Assembly: GCA_001800285.1 (NCBI GenBank)
Contig: MGVC01000068.1
Span: forward strand, 1-51,072
Reading direction: 5' to 3'
DNA length: 51,072 nt
Origin: Elusimicrobia bacterium RIFOXYA2_FULL_39_19
GTDB taxonomy: Bacteria; Elusimicrobiota; Endomicrobiia; CG1-02-37-114; XYA2-FULL-39-19
Made by a program: the position numbers and the translations under genes
Notes under the pieces: generated by a model
Told to the model about the DNA's origin: nothing
Databases searched by the model: none
The model's input: the letters and a program-made list of their open reading frames with translations, nothing else
Shown: positions 8,601 through 16,360 of the stretch, one piece after another
How positions within the stretch are numbered: the stretch's first letter is position 1
Layout: every line of letters begins with the position of its first letter

Positions 8601-9305
8601 ATGGACCTAAAAGCGCTTTATAAAATCAGTTACGGTATTTTCATAGTCAGCTCTAAAAAGGGCGAAAAGTTTAATGGTCAGATAGTTAATACGGTGTTTC
8701 AGGTGACTGCGCAACCGCCTACTATTGCTATAAGTATAAACAGGGACAACCTTACCTGGGCCTATATTAAGGAAAGCGGTGTTTTTACGGTGTCGGTTCT
8801 TTCAAAAGATGCCCCTATGCAGTTTATAGGCACTTTCGGTTTCAAGTCTGGCAGGGATGTTGATAAGTTTAAAGATATAAAATACAAGATGGGCCAAACG
8901 GGTGTGCCTATTGTACAGGATTATTGTATAGGCTGTTTTGAGGCGGAAGTAATAAACAGTCTGGATGTGGGTACTCATACAATTTTTGTAGGAAAAGTTA
9001 CCGGTGCAGAGGTAATCGGGGAAGGCGAGCCTATGACCTACGCCTGCTACCGTGACATTAAAGGCGGCAAGTCGCCTAAATCTGCGCCTACTTATATAGC
9101 GCCTCAGGCAGGCAATATTGGAAAGGAACAACAGGGGGGAATTAAGATGGACAAATATAAATGTACGGTTTGCGGTTATGTTTATGATCCTGCGGTTGGT
9201 GACCCGGATTCGGGTATTAAACCGGGAACGGCGTTTGAAAGTATACCGGATAACTGGGTTTGCCCGGTGTGCGGGGTAGGAAAAGACCAGTTTGAAAAAA
9301 TATAA
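8601..9305 (+). CDS. flavin reductase-like/rubredoxin fusion (high-molecular-weight rubredoxin)
   Basis: A 234-aa two-domain electron carrier. Residues 1-170 are an FMN-binding flavoredoxin/flavin-reductase domain ([30 protein letters not shown]). Residues 183-234 are a complete rubredoxin with [11 protein letters not shown] and [13 protein letters not shown]. Comparable fusions (Hrb) feed NAD(P)H electrons to flavodiiron proteins, and a flavodiiron gene is at 24972. The gene follows perR by 39 bp and is probably in its operon. A GGGGGGA tract eight bases before the internal ATG at 9147 might also yield free rubredoxin. Confidence 0.9.
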   Translation: MDLKALYKISYGIFIVSSKKGEKFNGQIVNTVFQVTAQPPTIAISINRDNLTWAYIKESGVFTVSVLSKDAPMQFIGTFGFKSGRDVDKFKDIKYKMGQTGVPIVQDYCIGCFEAEVINSLDVGTHTIFVGKVTGAEVIGEGEPMTYACYRDIKGGKSPKSAPTYIAPQAGNIGKEQQGGIKMDKYKCTVCGYVYDPAVGDPDSGIKPGTAFESIPDNWVCPVCGVGKDQFEKI

Positions 9306-9306
9306 A

Positions 9307-9429
9307 ATAGTGAATATGTGATTAGTTGTTAAGTGGTTAGTAAAATCTAAAACTCACTACTAAACACATAATTACATAAACACTTTTTTTGATGTTAATC
9401 ACTTAATCACGTAATCACTTAAACACTAT
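9307..9429. repeat. repeat family D, copy 1 (GTGATTAGT-word palindrome)
   Basis: The gap before nfu is built from repeated words (GTGATTAGT, GTTAAGTG) on the left and their complements (CACTTAATCAC, AATCACTTAAACAC) on the right, forming a long imperfect hairpin. Similar units are at 10427, 17037 and 17748. Confidence 0.65.
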
Positions 9430-9442
9430 TCTTGGAGGAATT

Positions 9443-9664
9443 ATGAGAGAAAAAGTTGAAGAAGCGCTGAAAAAGGTACGGCCGTCACTGCAAATGGATG
9501 GCGGGGATGTGGAGCTGGTAGAAGTAACAAAAGATGGTGTAGTAAAAGTAAAGTTAAAAGGCGCCTGCGGGCATTGCCCCATGAGCCAGATGACTTTAAA
9601 AATGGGTATAGAACAGGTACTTAAAGAAGAAGTACCGGAAGTAAAGGAAGTTGTAGCCATATAA
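9443..9664 (+). CDS. nfu: NifU C-terminal domain (Nfu) Fe-S carrier
   Basis: A 73-aa stand-alone Nfu domain. It starts [20 protein letters not shown] and carries the cluster-binding C42-G-H-C45 followed by [13 protein letters not shown], as in NifU C-terminal domains that carry 4Fe-4S clusters to client proteins. Length is normal for single-domain Nfu. GGAGG precedes the ATG by eight bases. It sits between the rubredoxin fusion and a Cys-rich microprotein, consistent with Fe-S repair under oxygen stress. Confidence 0.92.
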   Translation: MREKVEEALKKVRPSLQMDGGDVELVEVTKDGVVKVKLKGACGHCPMSQMTLKMGIEQVLKEEVPEVKEVVAI

Positions 9665-9693
9665 GCAAAACTTTAAAAAGGGAGGCGATAATT

Positions 9694-9837
9694 ATGGGCG
9701 GATGCTGTTGCTGCGGAGGCAAAGAAGGTACCGGAGACAAGAAGAAAAAGGTATATAAATGCGAATGTTGCGGTAAAACTTCTGAAACACAGAAAGAATG
9801 CTGCAAAAAACCGATGAAAGAATTTGTATGCAAATAA
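9694..9837 (+). CDS. 47-residue Cys-rich microprotein
   Basis: A short ORF with an excellent ribosome site (AAAAAGGGAGGCGATAATT-ATG). The product begins MGGCCCCGGKEG and continues with YKCECCGKTSETQKECCKKP and a C-terminal VCK; 10 of 47 residues are Cys. The pairing resembles a small zinc- or Fe-S-binding domain or metallothionein-like metal buffer. No family is recognised with certainty. It lies 29 bp after nfu and before a ferritin-like gene, so a role in metal handling is inferred from context only. Confidence 0.75.
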   Translation: MGGCCCCGGKEGTGDKKKKVYKCECCGKTSETQKECCKKPMKEFVCK

Positions 9838-9841
9838 TATA

Positions 9842-9861
9842 GGTGCGCCCCTGTAAGGGAG
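9842..9861. repeat. GC-rich hairpin after the Cys-rich gene
   Basis: GCGCCCCT and AGGGAGCGC pair with one bulge around a 3-base loop. There is no T run, so it is an attenuating or mRNA-stabilising hairpin rather than a clear terminator. Confidence 0.45.
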
Positions 9862-9905
9862 CGCGCTTGCCATCATAATACTATCAATAAAGAGAGGAAC
9901 AAAAC

Positions 9906-10382
9906 ATGCCAAACTTTTTTTCACCGGGCGAAATTGTGCAGCTGGGCGTAGCAATAGAAAAAAACGGGAAAGATTTTTATTCCGCAGTGGCAGCGGCATC
10001 AGAATCAGCGCAGGCCAGGGAAATTTTTAAGTTTTTAAGCCTTGAAGAAGAAAAACATATAATAGTTTTCACTTCCATTCTTTCAACGGTTGAGAAATAT
10101 GAGCCGCCGGAAGCTTATACTGAAGAATATTTTGCTTATCTGCGCGCTCTTGCAGAAAGCCATGTGTTTACAAAAAAAGACGAAGGCAAAAAAATAGCCG
10201 CAAAAGTAAAAAGCGACAAAGAGGCCATAGATTTAGCCTTAGGTTTTGAAAGAGATTCTATTTTGTTTTATTATGAAATGAAAAAACTTGTCCTGCAGGA
10301 TTCACATAAAGCCATAGACAGGCTTATTGCGCAGGAACAGGAACATTTGCTTAAGCTTTCAGAAATAAAGAAGAAACTGTAA
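9906..10382 (+). CDS. ferritin-like diiron protein (rubrerythrin-type, no rubredoxin domain)
   Basis: A 158-aa four-helix protein. Carboxylate/His iron ligands are visible as AIEKNGKDFY in helix 1, LEEEKH in helix 2, GFERDSILFYYEM in helix 3 and AQEQEH in helix 4, the pattern of erythrin-type ferritin-like domains that reduce peroxide or oxygen. The C-terminal rubredoxin of classical rubrerythrin is absent, so electrons must come from elsewhere, for example the rubredoxin fusion upstream. GAGAGGAAC precedes the ATG. A separate full rubrerythrin is at 26486. Confidence 0.87.
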   Translation: MPNFFSPGEIVQLGVAIEKNGKDFYSAVAAASESAQAREIFKFLSLEEEKHIIVFTSILSTVEKYEPPEAYTEEYFAYLRALAESHVFTKKDEGKKIAAKVKSDKEAIDLALGFERDSILFYYEMKKLVLQDSHKAIDRLIAQEQEHLLKLSEIKKKL

Positions 10383-10426
10383 CTCATATTTTGTGGTAGC
10401 GGTCGCATTACCATGCGACAATAAGG

Positions 10427-10461
10427 GTGATTAGTTGTTAGTGGTTAGGTGATTAGTAAGG
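10427..10461. repeat. repeat family D, short copy 2
   Basis: Tandem words GTGATTAGTTGTTAGTGG and TTAGGTGATTAGTAAGG, matching the left arm of the D units at 9307, 17037 and 17748 but without the complementary right arm. Confidence 0.55.
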
Positions 10462-10482
10462 ATTATTGATAACAAATAATTT

Positions 10483-10660
10483 AACACCCTCCGCGGAAAT
10501 CCACGGTTATCCAGTTTTTTCCTTTTATTGAATGATACTGGATACCTACCCGGTAAAGTCGTGGATGTATAGCGTTCGTCCGCTTCGGGTATTTCAGCGT
10601 AGAGCTTGTTCCTGCGCTGTAGATAAGGCTTGAATCCACGCCTGTGAAGGCGTGGAGCTA
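10483..10660 (+). repeat. repeat family B, copy 2 (full length)
   Basis: About 178 bp from AACACCCTCCGCGGAAATCC to GGCGTGGAGC. It contains three hairpins: ATCCACGG..CCGTGGAT-like around the centre, the nested ATCCAG...CTGGAT unit (about 10508-10543), and CCACGCC-TGTGAA-GGCGTGG at the end. Copies are at 7066 (reverse) and 36756; the latter lacks the nested ATCCAG hairpin. This unit accounts for most of the gap between the ferritin-like and cupin genes. Confidence 0.8.
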
Positions 10661-10725
10661 CAATATAGGCGGTTGATAAATCAACCCGCTACAAAAAATT
10701 AAACAGTGCTGTGAACAATAGGCTT

Positions 10726-11058
10726 ATGAAAAAAGATTTTACGGGAAAAGTGTTTGATACTGAAAAACTGGTGCAGTACCAGAAAAATTCCATTGTCAGC
10801 CAGACCCTGATAAATAAAAAAGAAGGCACTGTAACATTGTTTGCTTTTGACAAAGGCCAGGGTTTAAGCGAGCACACCGCTTCTTTTGACGCCATGCTTT
10901 ATCTGCTTGACGGCACAGCGGGCATAACCATTGAAAAAAAATCCTTTACCCTGAAAAAAGGGCAGATGATTATTCTTCCCGCAAACAAACCGCATAGCGT
11001 AAGCGCCGTAAAGAAGTTTAAAATGGCACTGATAATGATAAAAGAAAGCAAAATATGA
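10726..11058 (+). CDS. small cupin-domain protein
   Basis: A 110-aa single-domain cupin. Motif 1 is GLSEHTASFDAMLYLLDG with His50, and motif 2 is KKGQMIILPANKPHSV with His90, as in small metal-binding cupins of the DUF861/quercetinase-like type. The ATG at 10726 is preferred over GTG 10711 because AGG lies just upstream and the protein then starts at the family's usual place. Its TGA overlaps the ATG of thioredoxin reductase (ATGA), so the two are translationally coupled. Function is unknown; redox coupling is implied. Confidence 0.82.
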   Translation: MKKDFTGKVFDTEKLVQYQKNSIVSQTLINKKEGTVTLFAFDKGQGLSEHTASFDAMLYLLDGTAGITIEKKSFTLKKGQMIILPANKPHSVSAVKKFKMALIMIKESKI

Positions 11059-11963
11059 CCTATGATTTGATAATTATCGGCGCGGGCCCTGCAGGCATTA
11101 CGGCGGGTATTTATGCCGCCAGAAAAAATATGAGCCTGCTGATTATTACCAGAGATATAGGCGGGCAGGCAAGTTTAAGCTCTGATGTGGAAAATTATAC
11201 GGGTTATCAGTTTGTAACAGGGATGGAGCTTTCAGAGAAATTCAGCGAACATCTTAAAAAGTTTAATATAGAAGTAAAAGAACTTGAAGCCGTAGAAACA
11301 ATTGAAAAAAATGGTTCTATCTTTGACATAAAAACAGATTCCGGCTCTTACCAGGCACGCAGTGTAATAATCACTTCCGGCAGGATACCGCGGAAACTTA
11401 ACGTGCCAGGGGAAGAAGAATTTAAGAACCGCGGCGTAACCTACTGCGCCACCTGCGATGGGCCGCTGTTTGCAAAAAAAACTATTGCTGTAATCGGCGG
11501 GGGCAATTCAGCGCTGGACGCCGTACTGCAAATGATAAAAATAGCAGATAAAATTCATTTGATTACCGTAGAGTCGGAATTACGTGCAGACCCGGTGATG
11601 ACACAAAAAGTAAAAAATAACCCGAAAGTAATTATTTATACCAATACAAAATTGCAGGAAATTTACGGTGAAAAAGCGGTTAAGGGCATAAAAATACTGC
11701 AAAATGGCCAGGTATCAGACCTGCCGGTTGGCGGAATATTCATAGAAATCGGTTCACTTCCTGTTTCAGATATAATAAAGGATGTTGCAAAAAATGAATC
11801 TGGCGAAATACAGGTAAACTGTAAATGTGAAACGAATATTCCCGGGCTTTTTGCGGCAGGAGATGTAACCAGCGTTCCTGCAAAGCAGATAATCGTGGCT
11901 TGCGGCGAAGGCGCCAAGGCTTCCATAAGCGCCTTTGATTACTTAAGTAAAACACCAGACTAA
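11055..11963 (+). CDS. trxB: thioredoxin reductase
   Basis: A 302-aa flavoprotein of the low-molecular-weight thioredoxin reductase family. It has the FAD-binding GAGPAGITAGIYAAR near the start, redox-active C131-A-T-C134 followed by DGP, the NAD(P)H site VIGGGNSALD, and the C-terminal FAGDVTS signature. All key residues are intact and length is normal. It uses NADPH or NADH to reduce thioredoxin-like proteins; candidates are at 22825 and 24454. It overlaps the upstream cupin and is followed 17 bp later by a ferritin-like gene. Confidence 0.93.
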   Translation: MTYDLIIIGAGPAGITAGIYAARKNMSLLIITRDIGGQASLSSDVENYTGYQFVTGMELSEKFSEHLKKFNIEVKELEAVETIEKNGSIFDIKTDSGSYQARSVIITSGRIPRKLNVPGEEEFKNRGVTYCATCDGPLFAKKTIAVIGGGNSALDAVLQMIKIADKIHLITVESELRADPVMTQKVKNNPKVIIYTNTKLQEIYGEKAVKGIKILQNGQVSDLPVGGIFIEIGSLPVSDIIKDVAKNESGEIQVNCKCETNIPGLFAAGDVTSVPAKQIIVACGEGAKASISAFDYLSKTPD

Positions 11964-11980
11964 AACAACGGAGAAAAAAA

Positions 11981-12400
11981 ATGGACAAGATGCTGGAACT
12001 TTTAATTCAGGCGTTTAATATGGAGTATGAAGACATTTTTTACTATTTAAGGGAAGCCTCTTTTTATAAGACAAAAATTAAGGGAGCGGAAAAAATAGTA
12101 AGTACGTTTGAAGAGTTCGGCAGAATGGAGCTCAGGCACGCAGATATCCTGGCAATGAAAATAATAGCATTGGGCGGCAAAGCAAAGCTTACCTACAAAC
12201 CCATAGAGTCTATTCCCAATATGAAAGATGTGCTTAAAAAACACATAGAGTCAGAAAGCAAAATGTACCGGATTTACGCAGAACTGATAGAAATTTGCAC
12301 AGACAGGGATTTTAAGCTCGTCTTAAAAGGTATCAGGGAAGATGAAAAAGACCATCTGGAAAAAGTTACATATTTATATAAGAGAACTAAGTTTCGTTAG
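11981..12400 (+). CDS. ferritin-like diiron protein
   Basis: A 139-aa helical protein with ferritin-like iron ligands: NMEYEDIFYYL in helix 1, FEEFGRMELRHAD in helix 2, an ESESKMY helix 3 and REDEKDHLE in helix 4. It resembles small bacterioferritin/rubrerythrin-type domains rather than a 24-mer ferritin of normal length. Iron oxidation or peroxide reduction is the likely role. It follows trxB closely and precedes the MBL hydrolase by 20 bp in the same apparent operon. Confidence 0.82.
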   Translation: MDKMLELLIQAFNMEYEDIFYYLREASFYKTKIKGAEKIVSTFEEFGRMELRHADILAMKIIALGGKAKLTYKPIESIPNMKDVLKKHIESESKMYRIYAELIEICTDRDFKLVLKGIREDEKDHLEKVTYLYKRTKFR

Positions 12401-12420
12401 CTGTTTCCCGGAGTAAAGCC

Positions 12421-13254
12421 ATGAAAATAAAGTTCTGGGGCGCAAGAGGCTCTATACCTGTTCCCGACAGCCGCATGATAAAATACGGCGGCAATACCAC
12501 CTGTGTGGAAGTTTCCTATGAAGATAAAGTAATCATTATTGACGCCGGCACCGGTATAAGAAAGTTAGGCGAAGATTTAACGCAAAGAGGCATAAACAAA
12601 GCAGATATATTTATTACCCACTCCCACTGGGATCACATTCAGGGGTTCCCGTTTTTTGAACTTATCTACTCATCAAAAGTAAAACTGAATATTTTCGGCT
12701 GTACCAACTCCTACAAACAGCTTAAAACTATATTTACAAACCAGATGTCATCAGAATATTTTCCGGTGAGCTTCAAAGACCTGAAATCAGACATTAGTTT
12801 TCTTGAGGCCTGCGGAAAACAGTATGACATAAACGGTTTTGTAATTAAAACCATCCAGGCAAACCATCCTATTTTTACCATGGGCCTGCGGATAGAATTA
12901 AACGGCAAATCCTTTGTATTTATTACTGATAACGAGCTTTTAAGCCAGAAACAAACCACAAAACGGGAAGCATTTGTTGATTTTATAAATAATGCTGATT
13001 ATCTTGTTCACGATTCGCAGTTTCTTGACAGTGAATATGAAAACAGGTTAAACTGGGGCCACTCAACTTTTGAGCAGGTGTACGCGCTGGCAAAGGATGC
13101 CAATGTGAAGAACCTGGGCTTTTTTCACCATGACCCCAACAGAAAAGATGACGAACTTGATGAAATAGAAAAAAGGTTTAAAAAGCAGGGCAAAATTGAC
13201 AAGGCAGGATTTGAAATATTTGCAGTAAAAGAACTGGATGAGATAAAGCTGTGA
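12421..13254 (+). CDS. metallo-beta-lactamase fold hydrolase
   Basis: A 277-aa MBL-fold protein starting KIKFWGARGSIPVP, typical of PhnP/RNase Z-like cytoplasmic hydrolases. The metal site is THSHWDH, with later ligands in NHPIF, DSQF and WGHSTFEQV. It has no fused flavodoxin or rhodanese domain. The substrate is unknown, possibly a phosphodiester. Its place between a ferritin-like gene and a cysteine-desulfurase-like gene (10 bp downstream) suggests a role in the Fe-S or oxygen-response operon. Confidence 0.85.
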   Translation: MKIKFWGARGSIPVPDSRMIKYGGNTTCVEVSYEDKVIIIDAGTGIRKLGEDLTQRGINKADIFITHSHWDHIQGFPFFELIYSSKVKLNIFGCTNSYKQLKTIFTNQMSSEYFPVSFKDLKSDISFLEACGKQYDINGFVIKTIQANHPIFTMGLRIELNGKSFVFITDNELLSQKQTTKREAFVDFINNADYLVHDSQFLDSEYENRLNWGHSTFEQVYALAKDANVKNLGFFHHDPNRKDDELDEIEKRFKKQGKIDKAGFEIFAVKELDEIKL

Positions 13255-13264
13255 AAGAGGCCGT

Positions 13265-14506
13265 ATGAAAGAAATTTATTTAGACAACCATTCAAACACA
13301 AAGCTTGATGAACGGGTATTGGAAGCCATGCTTCCTTACCTGAAAGAAAATTACGGCAATGCCCAGAGCATGCATTGCCTGGGGGAAATATCAAAAGACG
13401 CCCTTGATAAAGCACGCAAACAAACCGCAGATTTAATTAATGCGAAAGAAAATGAAATATATTTTACTTCCAACGCTTCGGAGGCCAATAACCTGGCCAT
13501 AAAAGGCATAGCTGATGCCTATAAACAAAAAGGAAAACATATTGTAGTTTCAGCCATAGAGCATTTTTCTGTGCTTAACAGCTTGAAGCGTCTTGAACAA
13601 TCAGGATATACCGTAACCTACGTACCTGTAGATAAATACGGGTTTGTATCACTTGACGAATTAACCAAAGCCCTGAAAAATGATACTGTGCTTGTTTCAA
13701 TTCAGCACGCAAACCCGGAAATAGGCACAATCCAGCCGATAGAAGAAATTTCAAAAATTGTACATGAAAAAGGAATACTTTTTCACACTGATGCTGTTTG
13801 TACAGTCGGGACAATTCCTGTTGATGTTGAAAAAACGGGTGTTGATTTGCTTACTTTTTCCGGTTCACAGTTTTATGCCCCCAAAGGTGCCGCAGCGCTT
13901 TATGTTAAAAAGGGTGTGCGTGTTACCCCGCAGATTGACGGCGGTATTCAGGAAAATGGGCGCCGGTCCGGCACTGAAAATATTCCTGCAATCATCGGTT
14001 TCGGTAAAGCCTGCGAAATAGCAAAAAATGAAATGGCGCAGAATCAGGCAAAAATTGTCTCTTTAAGAGATAATCTTATTACAGGCATACAAAACAAAAT
14101 TGAATATGCATTTTTAAACGGCCATCCCGAAAAAAGGCTTCCGAACAATGTTAATTTTTCAATAGAATTTATAGAAGGCGAAGGTATGCTTTTATTCCTT
14201 GACCAGAAAGGCATTTATATAACCAGCGGTTCAGCTTGCACTTCAAAAGCACTTAAAATGTCGCACGTGCTCTCTGCTACAAAAATAGATACTGCCATAG
14301 CGCAGGGCTCTGTTTTAATGACTCTGTCAAAACATACAACGCAGGAAGATATTGATTATATTTTAAAGGAATTTCCACCGATAGTAAACAGGCTCAGGGA
14401 TATGTCCCCGCTGTATGCGTATTTTATAAAAACCGGCAAACGCCAGGATGCAGGCCCCGGTTCAGATTTTGGCCATGAACATGAGCATGAAGCAGAGGCA
14501 GAATAG
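13265..14506 (+). CDS. cysteine desulfurase-like protein lacking the PLP lysine
   Basis: A 413-aa aminotransferase class V protein of the NifS/IscS type by sequence: DNHSNTKLDERV, SNASEANNLAIKG, SAIEHFSVL, HTDAV, RSGTENIPAIIG and the active-site loop SGSACTSKALKMSH with Cys325. Where IscS has SGHKxYGPKG with the Schiff-base Lys, this protein reads SGSQFYAPKG, so the Lys is Gln202 and the His before it is Ser201. The PLP-contacting Gln of HTDAVQ is Cys179 and NNEIG is NPEIG. The C-terminus ends in a His/Glu-rich tail. It is therefore probably not a normal desulfurase. An IscU-type scaffold follows, so a scaffold-partner role is likely. Confidence 0.88.
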   Translation: MKEIYLDNHSNTKLDERVLEAMLPYLKENYGNAQSMHCLGEISKDALDKARKQTADLINAKENEIYFTSNASEANNLAIKGIADAYKQKGKHIVVSAIEHFSVLNSLKRLEQSGYTVTYVPVDKYGFVSLDELTKALKNDTVLVSIQHANPEIGTIQPIEEISKIVHEKGILFHTDAVCTVGTIPVDVEKTGVDLLTFSGSQFYAPKGAAALYVKKGVRVTPQIDGGIQENGRRSGTENIPAIIGFGKACEIAKNEMAQNQAKIVSLRDNLITGIQNKIEYAFLNGHPEKRLPNNVNFSIEFIEGEGMLLFLDQKGIYITSGSACTSKALKMSHVLSATKIDTAIAQGSVLMTLSKHTTQEDIDYILKEFPPIVNRLRDMSPLYAYFIKTGKRQDAGPGSDFGHEHEHEAEAE

Positions 14507-14526
14507 AGTGAAATGCCGGTTTATAT

Positions 14527-14580
14527 GTTGATAAGTTGATAAGAAATAACGATTACTTATAAACCTATCAACCTGTCACT
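14527..14580. repeat. GTTGATAAG-word palindrome
   Basis: GTTGATAAGTTGATAAG on the left and CTTATAAACCTATCAAC on the right form an imperfect inverted repeat in the gap before the scaffold gene. The same words recur as direct repeats at 15813-15847. Confidence 0.5.
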
Positions 14581-14631
14581 TCGACTTCGCTTTAGCGCAA
14601 GCAACCCAACAACTTAAAATTTGGAGGAACT

Positions 14632-15006
14632 ATGCCGTTTTATTCAGAAAAAGTGATGGATCACTTTCAAAATCCAAGAAATGTCGGTGAAATACCAGAT
14701 GCAGACGGAAAGGGTGAAATAGGCAACCCGGTTTGCGGAGATATGATGACATTTTATATTAAAGTAAAAGATAACAAGCTTGAAGACGTGAAGTTTAAAA
14801 CTTTCGGCTGCGGAGCCGCTATTGCAGTTTCATCTATGGTTTCAGAAATGGCAAAGGGAAAAACGCTTGAAGAAGCTCTTAAAATGACAAATGCGGATGT
14901 TGCAAAAGAGCTGGGCGGGCTGCCTCCTAATAAAATGCACTGTTCAAACCTTGGGGCAGACGCACTGCATAAAGCAATTGAAAATTATAAGAATAAACAG
15001 GGGTAA
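14632..15006 (+). CDS. iscU: IscU/NifU-type Fe-S scaffold
   Basis: A 124-aa scaffold protein on which Fe-S clusters are assembled. All ligands are present: C35-G-D37, FGC60GAAIA and H103-C104. It starts YSEKVMDHFQNPRNVG as in NifU/IscU N-terminal domains, and it contains the LPPNKMHCS docking segment. GGAGGAAC precedes the ATG. It pairs with the Lys-less desulfurase homologue 125 bp upstream and with the Nfu carrier at 9443, but no HscA/HscB or IscA gene is in the window. Confidence 0.93.
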   Translation: MPFYSEKVMDHFQNPRNVGEIPDADGKGEIGNPVCGDMMTFYIKVKDNKLEDVKFKTFGCGAAIAVSSMVSEMAKGKTLEEALKMTNADVAKELGGLPPNKMHCSNLGADALHKAIENYKNKQG

Positions 15007-15135
15007 AAGCATAAACGTTAAACTGTTAAGGCTAAACGCTAAATTAAGAAAACAAAACTAAAGTAATAGTAGAAAAATATAAATAGATAAAAGATCAGAC
15101 TATCAGGCCAGAGGACTAATATTTTTGGAGGCAGT

Positions 15136-15321
15136 ATGGAAGATAAAGAAAAAACAAAAACTAAATGTAAATGCCCGTTTTGTGAGCATGAACTTGAAAT
15201 GAAATGTTTTGAGCCGGTTTTTTGTGAACCCTGCGGTACCAAGTATACAGTTTGCGAAAGGTGTAATCAGGTTTATAAAGCAGAATTAAAAAGTTGCCCT
15301 AAATGCGGCGGCGGGAAATAA
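15136..15321 (+). CDS. small zinc-ribbon protein
   Basis: A 61-aa protein with ten Cys residues arranged as CKCPFC, FCEPCG, CERCN and CPKCG, giving several CxxC knuckles that can hold two zinc ions or a rubredoxin-like iron. TTTTTGGAGG lies upstream of the ATG. No named family is recognised. It is 15 bp before the DsrE-like gene and probably co-translated with it, so a sulfur- or metal-relay role is inferred from context. Confidence 0.75.
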   Translation: MEDKEKTKTKCKCPFCEHELEMKCFEPVFCEPCGTKYTVCERCNQVYKAELKSCPKCGGGK

Positions 15322-15336
15322 TAACAAGGAAAACTT

Positions 15337-15807
15337 ATGAAAGATAAAATGACTATTATTCTTTTTTCCGGTGAGATGGATAAAGCTATAGCAGCGTTCA
15401 CTCTTGCCACTACGGCTGCCAGCAGTGATATGGACGTAAGCATATTTTTTACATTCTGGGGCCTTAACATTTTAAAGAAAAAGAAATTTATAATTACAAA
15501 AACGCAGATGTTAATGCAGAAAATGTTTAATACCATGAGTACTTCAAGTTTGCCTATTTCAAAAATGAATTATTTCGGTTTGGGCCCGTGGATGATGAAA
15601 AAGCTTATGAAAAAATCAAACATGGCTTCTCTGGAAGATTTAATGAAACTGGCAAAACAGCTTAATGTTAAATATATTGCCTGCACTACCAGCTGCGGTG
15701 TGCTGGGACTTACAAAAGAAAATTTAACTGATGATGTAAATGAATTTGCCGGCGCAGCAACCTATCTGGCAGAAGCAAAAGAATCAAAGGTGAATTTGTT
15801 TATATAA
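15337..15807 (+). CDS. DsrE/DsrF/DrsH-like sulfur-relay family protein
   Basis: A 156-aa protein of the DsrE/F/H-like group: an alpha/beta start (MTIILFSGEMDKAIAAFTLA), FFTFWGLNILKK, a Met/Lys-rich middle and YIACTTSCGVLGL containing the likely sulfur-carrying Cys, then FAGAATYLAEA. Such proteins move persulfide sulfur together with TusA-like carriers, and a TusA homologue follows at 15886. A peripheral membrane association is possible given the hydrophobic centre. Confidence 0.83.
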   Translation: MKDKMTIILFSGEMDKAIAAFTLATTAASSDMDVSIFFTFWGLNILKKKKFIITKTQMLMQKMFNTMSTSSLPISKMNYFGLGPWMMKKLMKKSNMASLEDLMKLAKQLNVKYIACTTSCGVLGLTKENLTDDVNEFAGAATYLAEAKESKVNLFI

Positions 15808-15812
15808 ATATG

Positions 15813-15847
15813 GTTGATAGGTTGATAAGATAATAAGTTGATAAGAA
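15813..15847. repeat. GTTGATAAG direct repeats
   Basis: GTTGATAGGTTGATAAG followed by AATAAGTTGATAAG, using the same words as the palindrome at 14527. They lie in the gap between the DsrE-like and TusA-like genes. Confidence 0.45.
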
Positions 15848-15885
15848 AAATGTTTTTTGCATATCCTTTACTTTAATAAATTATT

Positions 15886-16116
15886 ATGGAAAAAAATAAA
15901 ACACTTGATTGTGTGGGGTTATTCTGCCCCATGCCGATAATAAAAACGAAGCAGGAAATTGAAACCATGAAGCCAGGTGAGGTTCTGGAGATTTTAGCTG
16001 ATGACCCGGGTTTTGAAAAGGATCTGCCTGCCTGGTGTAAAATGTCTGGAGAGCTGTTTCTGGAAATGAAAAAGGAGGACGGGCTTTATAAAGGTTATGT
16101 AAAAAAGAAGCCTTGA
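15886..16116 (+). CDS. TusA/SirA-like sulfur carrier
   Basis: A 76-aa TusA-family protein. It has LDCVGLFCPMPIIKTKQEI with the catalytic Cys14 in the CPxP motif, and the usual GEVLEILADDPG second half. The family carries persulfide sulfur for tRNA thiolation, molybdenum cofactor or sulfur oxidation/reduction. Next to a DsrE-like gene it likely forms a sulfur relay. It is separated by only four bases from the following ferritin-like half. Confidence 0.9.
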   Translation: MEKNKTLDCVGLFCPMPIIKTKQEIETMKPGEVLEILADDPGFEKDLPAWCKMSGELFLEMKKEDGLYKGYVKKKP

Positions 16117-16120
16117 AATT

Positions 16121-16348
16121 ATGGATGAAAAACAGAAACAGAAAATGATTAAACTGCTGAAAGTATTTAAAATTGCAGTTGAAGAAGAAAGAAAAACTAA
16201 GGTTTTATATAAAAAAATGCAAAAAGTTGTTTCAGTAGATAAAGAATGTTCAATTCTTTTTGAATGGCTGGCCAATGAAGAAGTAAGGCACGAAGAAAAG
16301 TTAAGAGAGAAATATAAATTCCTAAAAAAAGAATACGAGATAGACTAA
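16121..16348 (+). CDS. 75-residue half-size ferritin-like protein
   Basis: A two-helix protein with IAVEEERKTKVLYKKM and WLANEEVRHEEKLREKY. These resemble one carboxylate helix plus one ExxH helix of a rubrerythrin-like fold, that is half a ferritin-like bundle. A functional diiron centre would need dimerisation, as in encapsulated-ferritin-like two-helix proteins. It follows the TusA-like gene by four bases, and its ribosome site is weak, suggesting coupling. Confidence 0.65.
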   Translation: MDEKQKQKMIKLLKVFKIAVEEERKTKVLYKKMQKVVSVDKECSILFEWLANEEVRHEEKLREKYKFLKKEYEID

Positions 16349-16360
16349 ACAGGAGGAATT

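Noticed and set aside
11981-12400. Dps or 24-mer ferritin
   Set aside because: Ligand pattern is rubrerythrin/bacterioferritin-like and the chain lacks a Dps-type inter-subunit site; only ferritin-like is supported.
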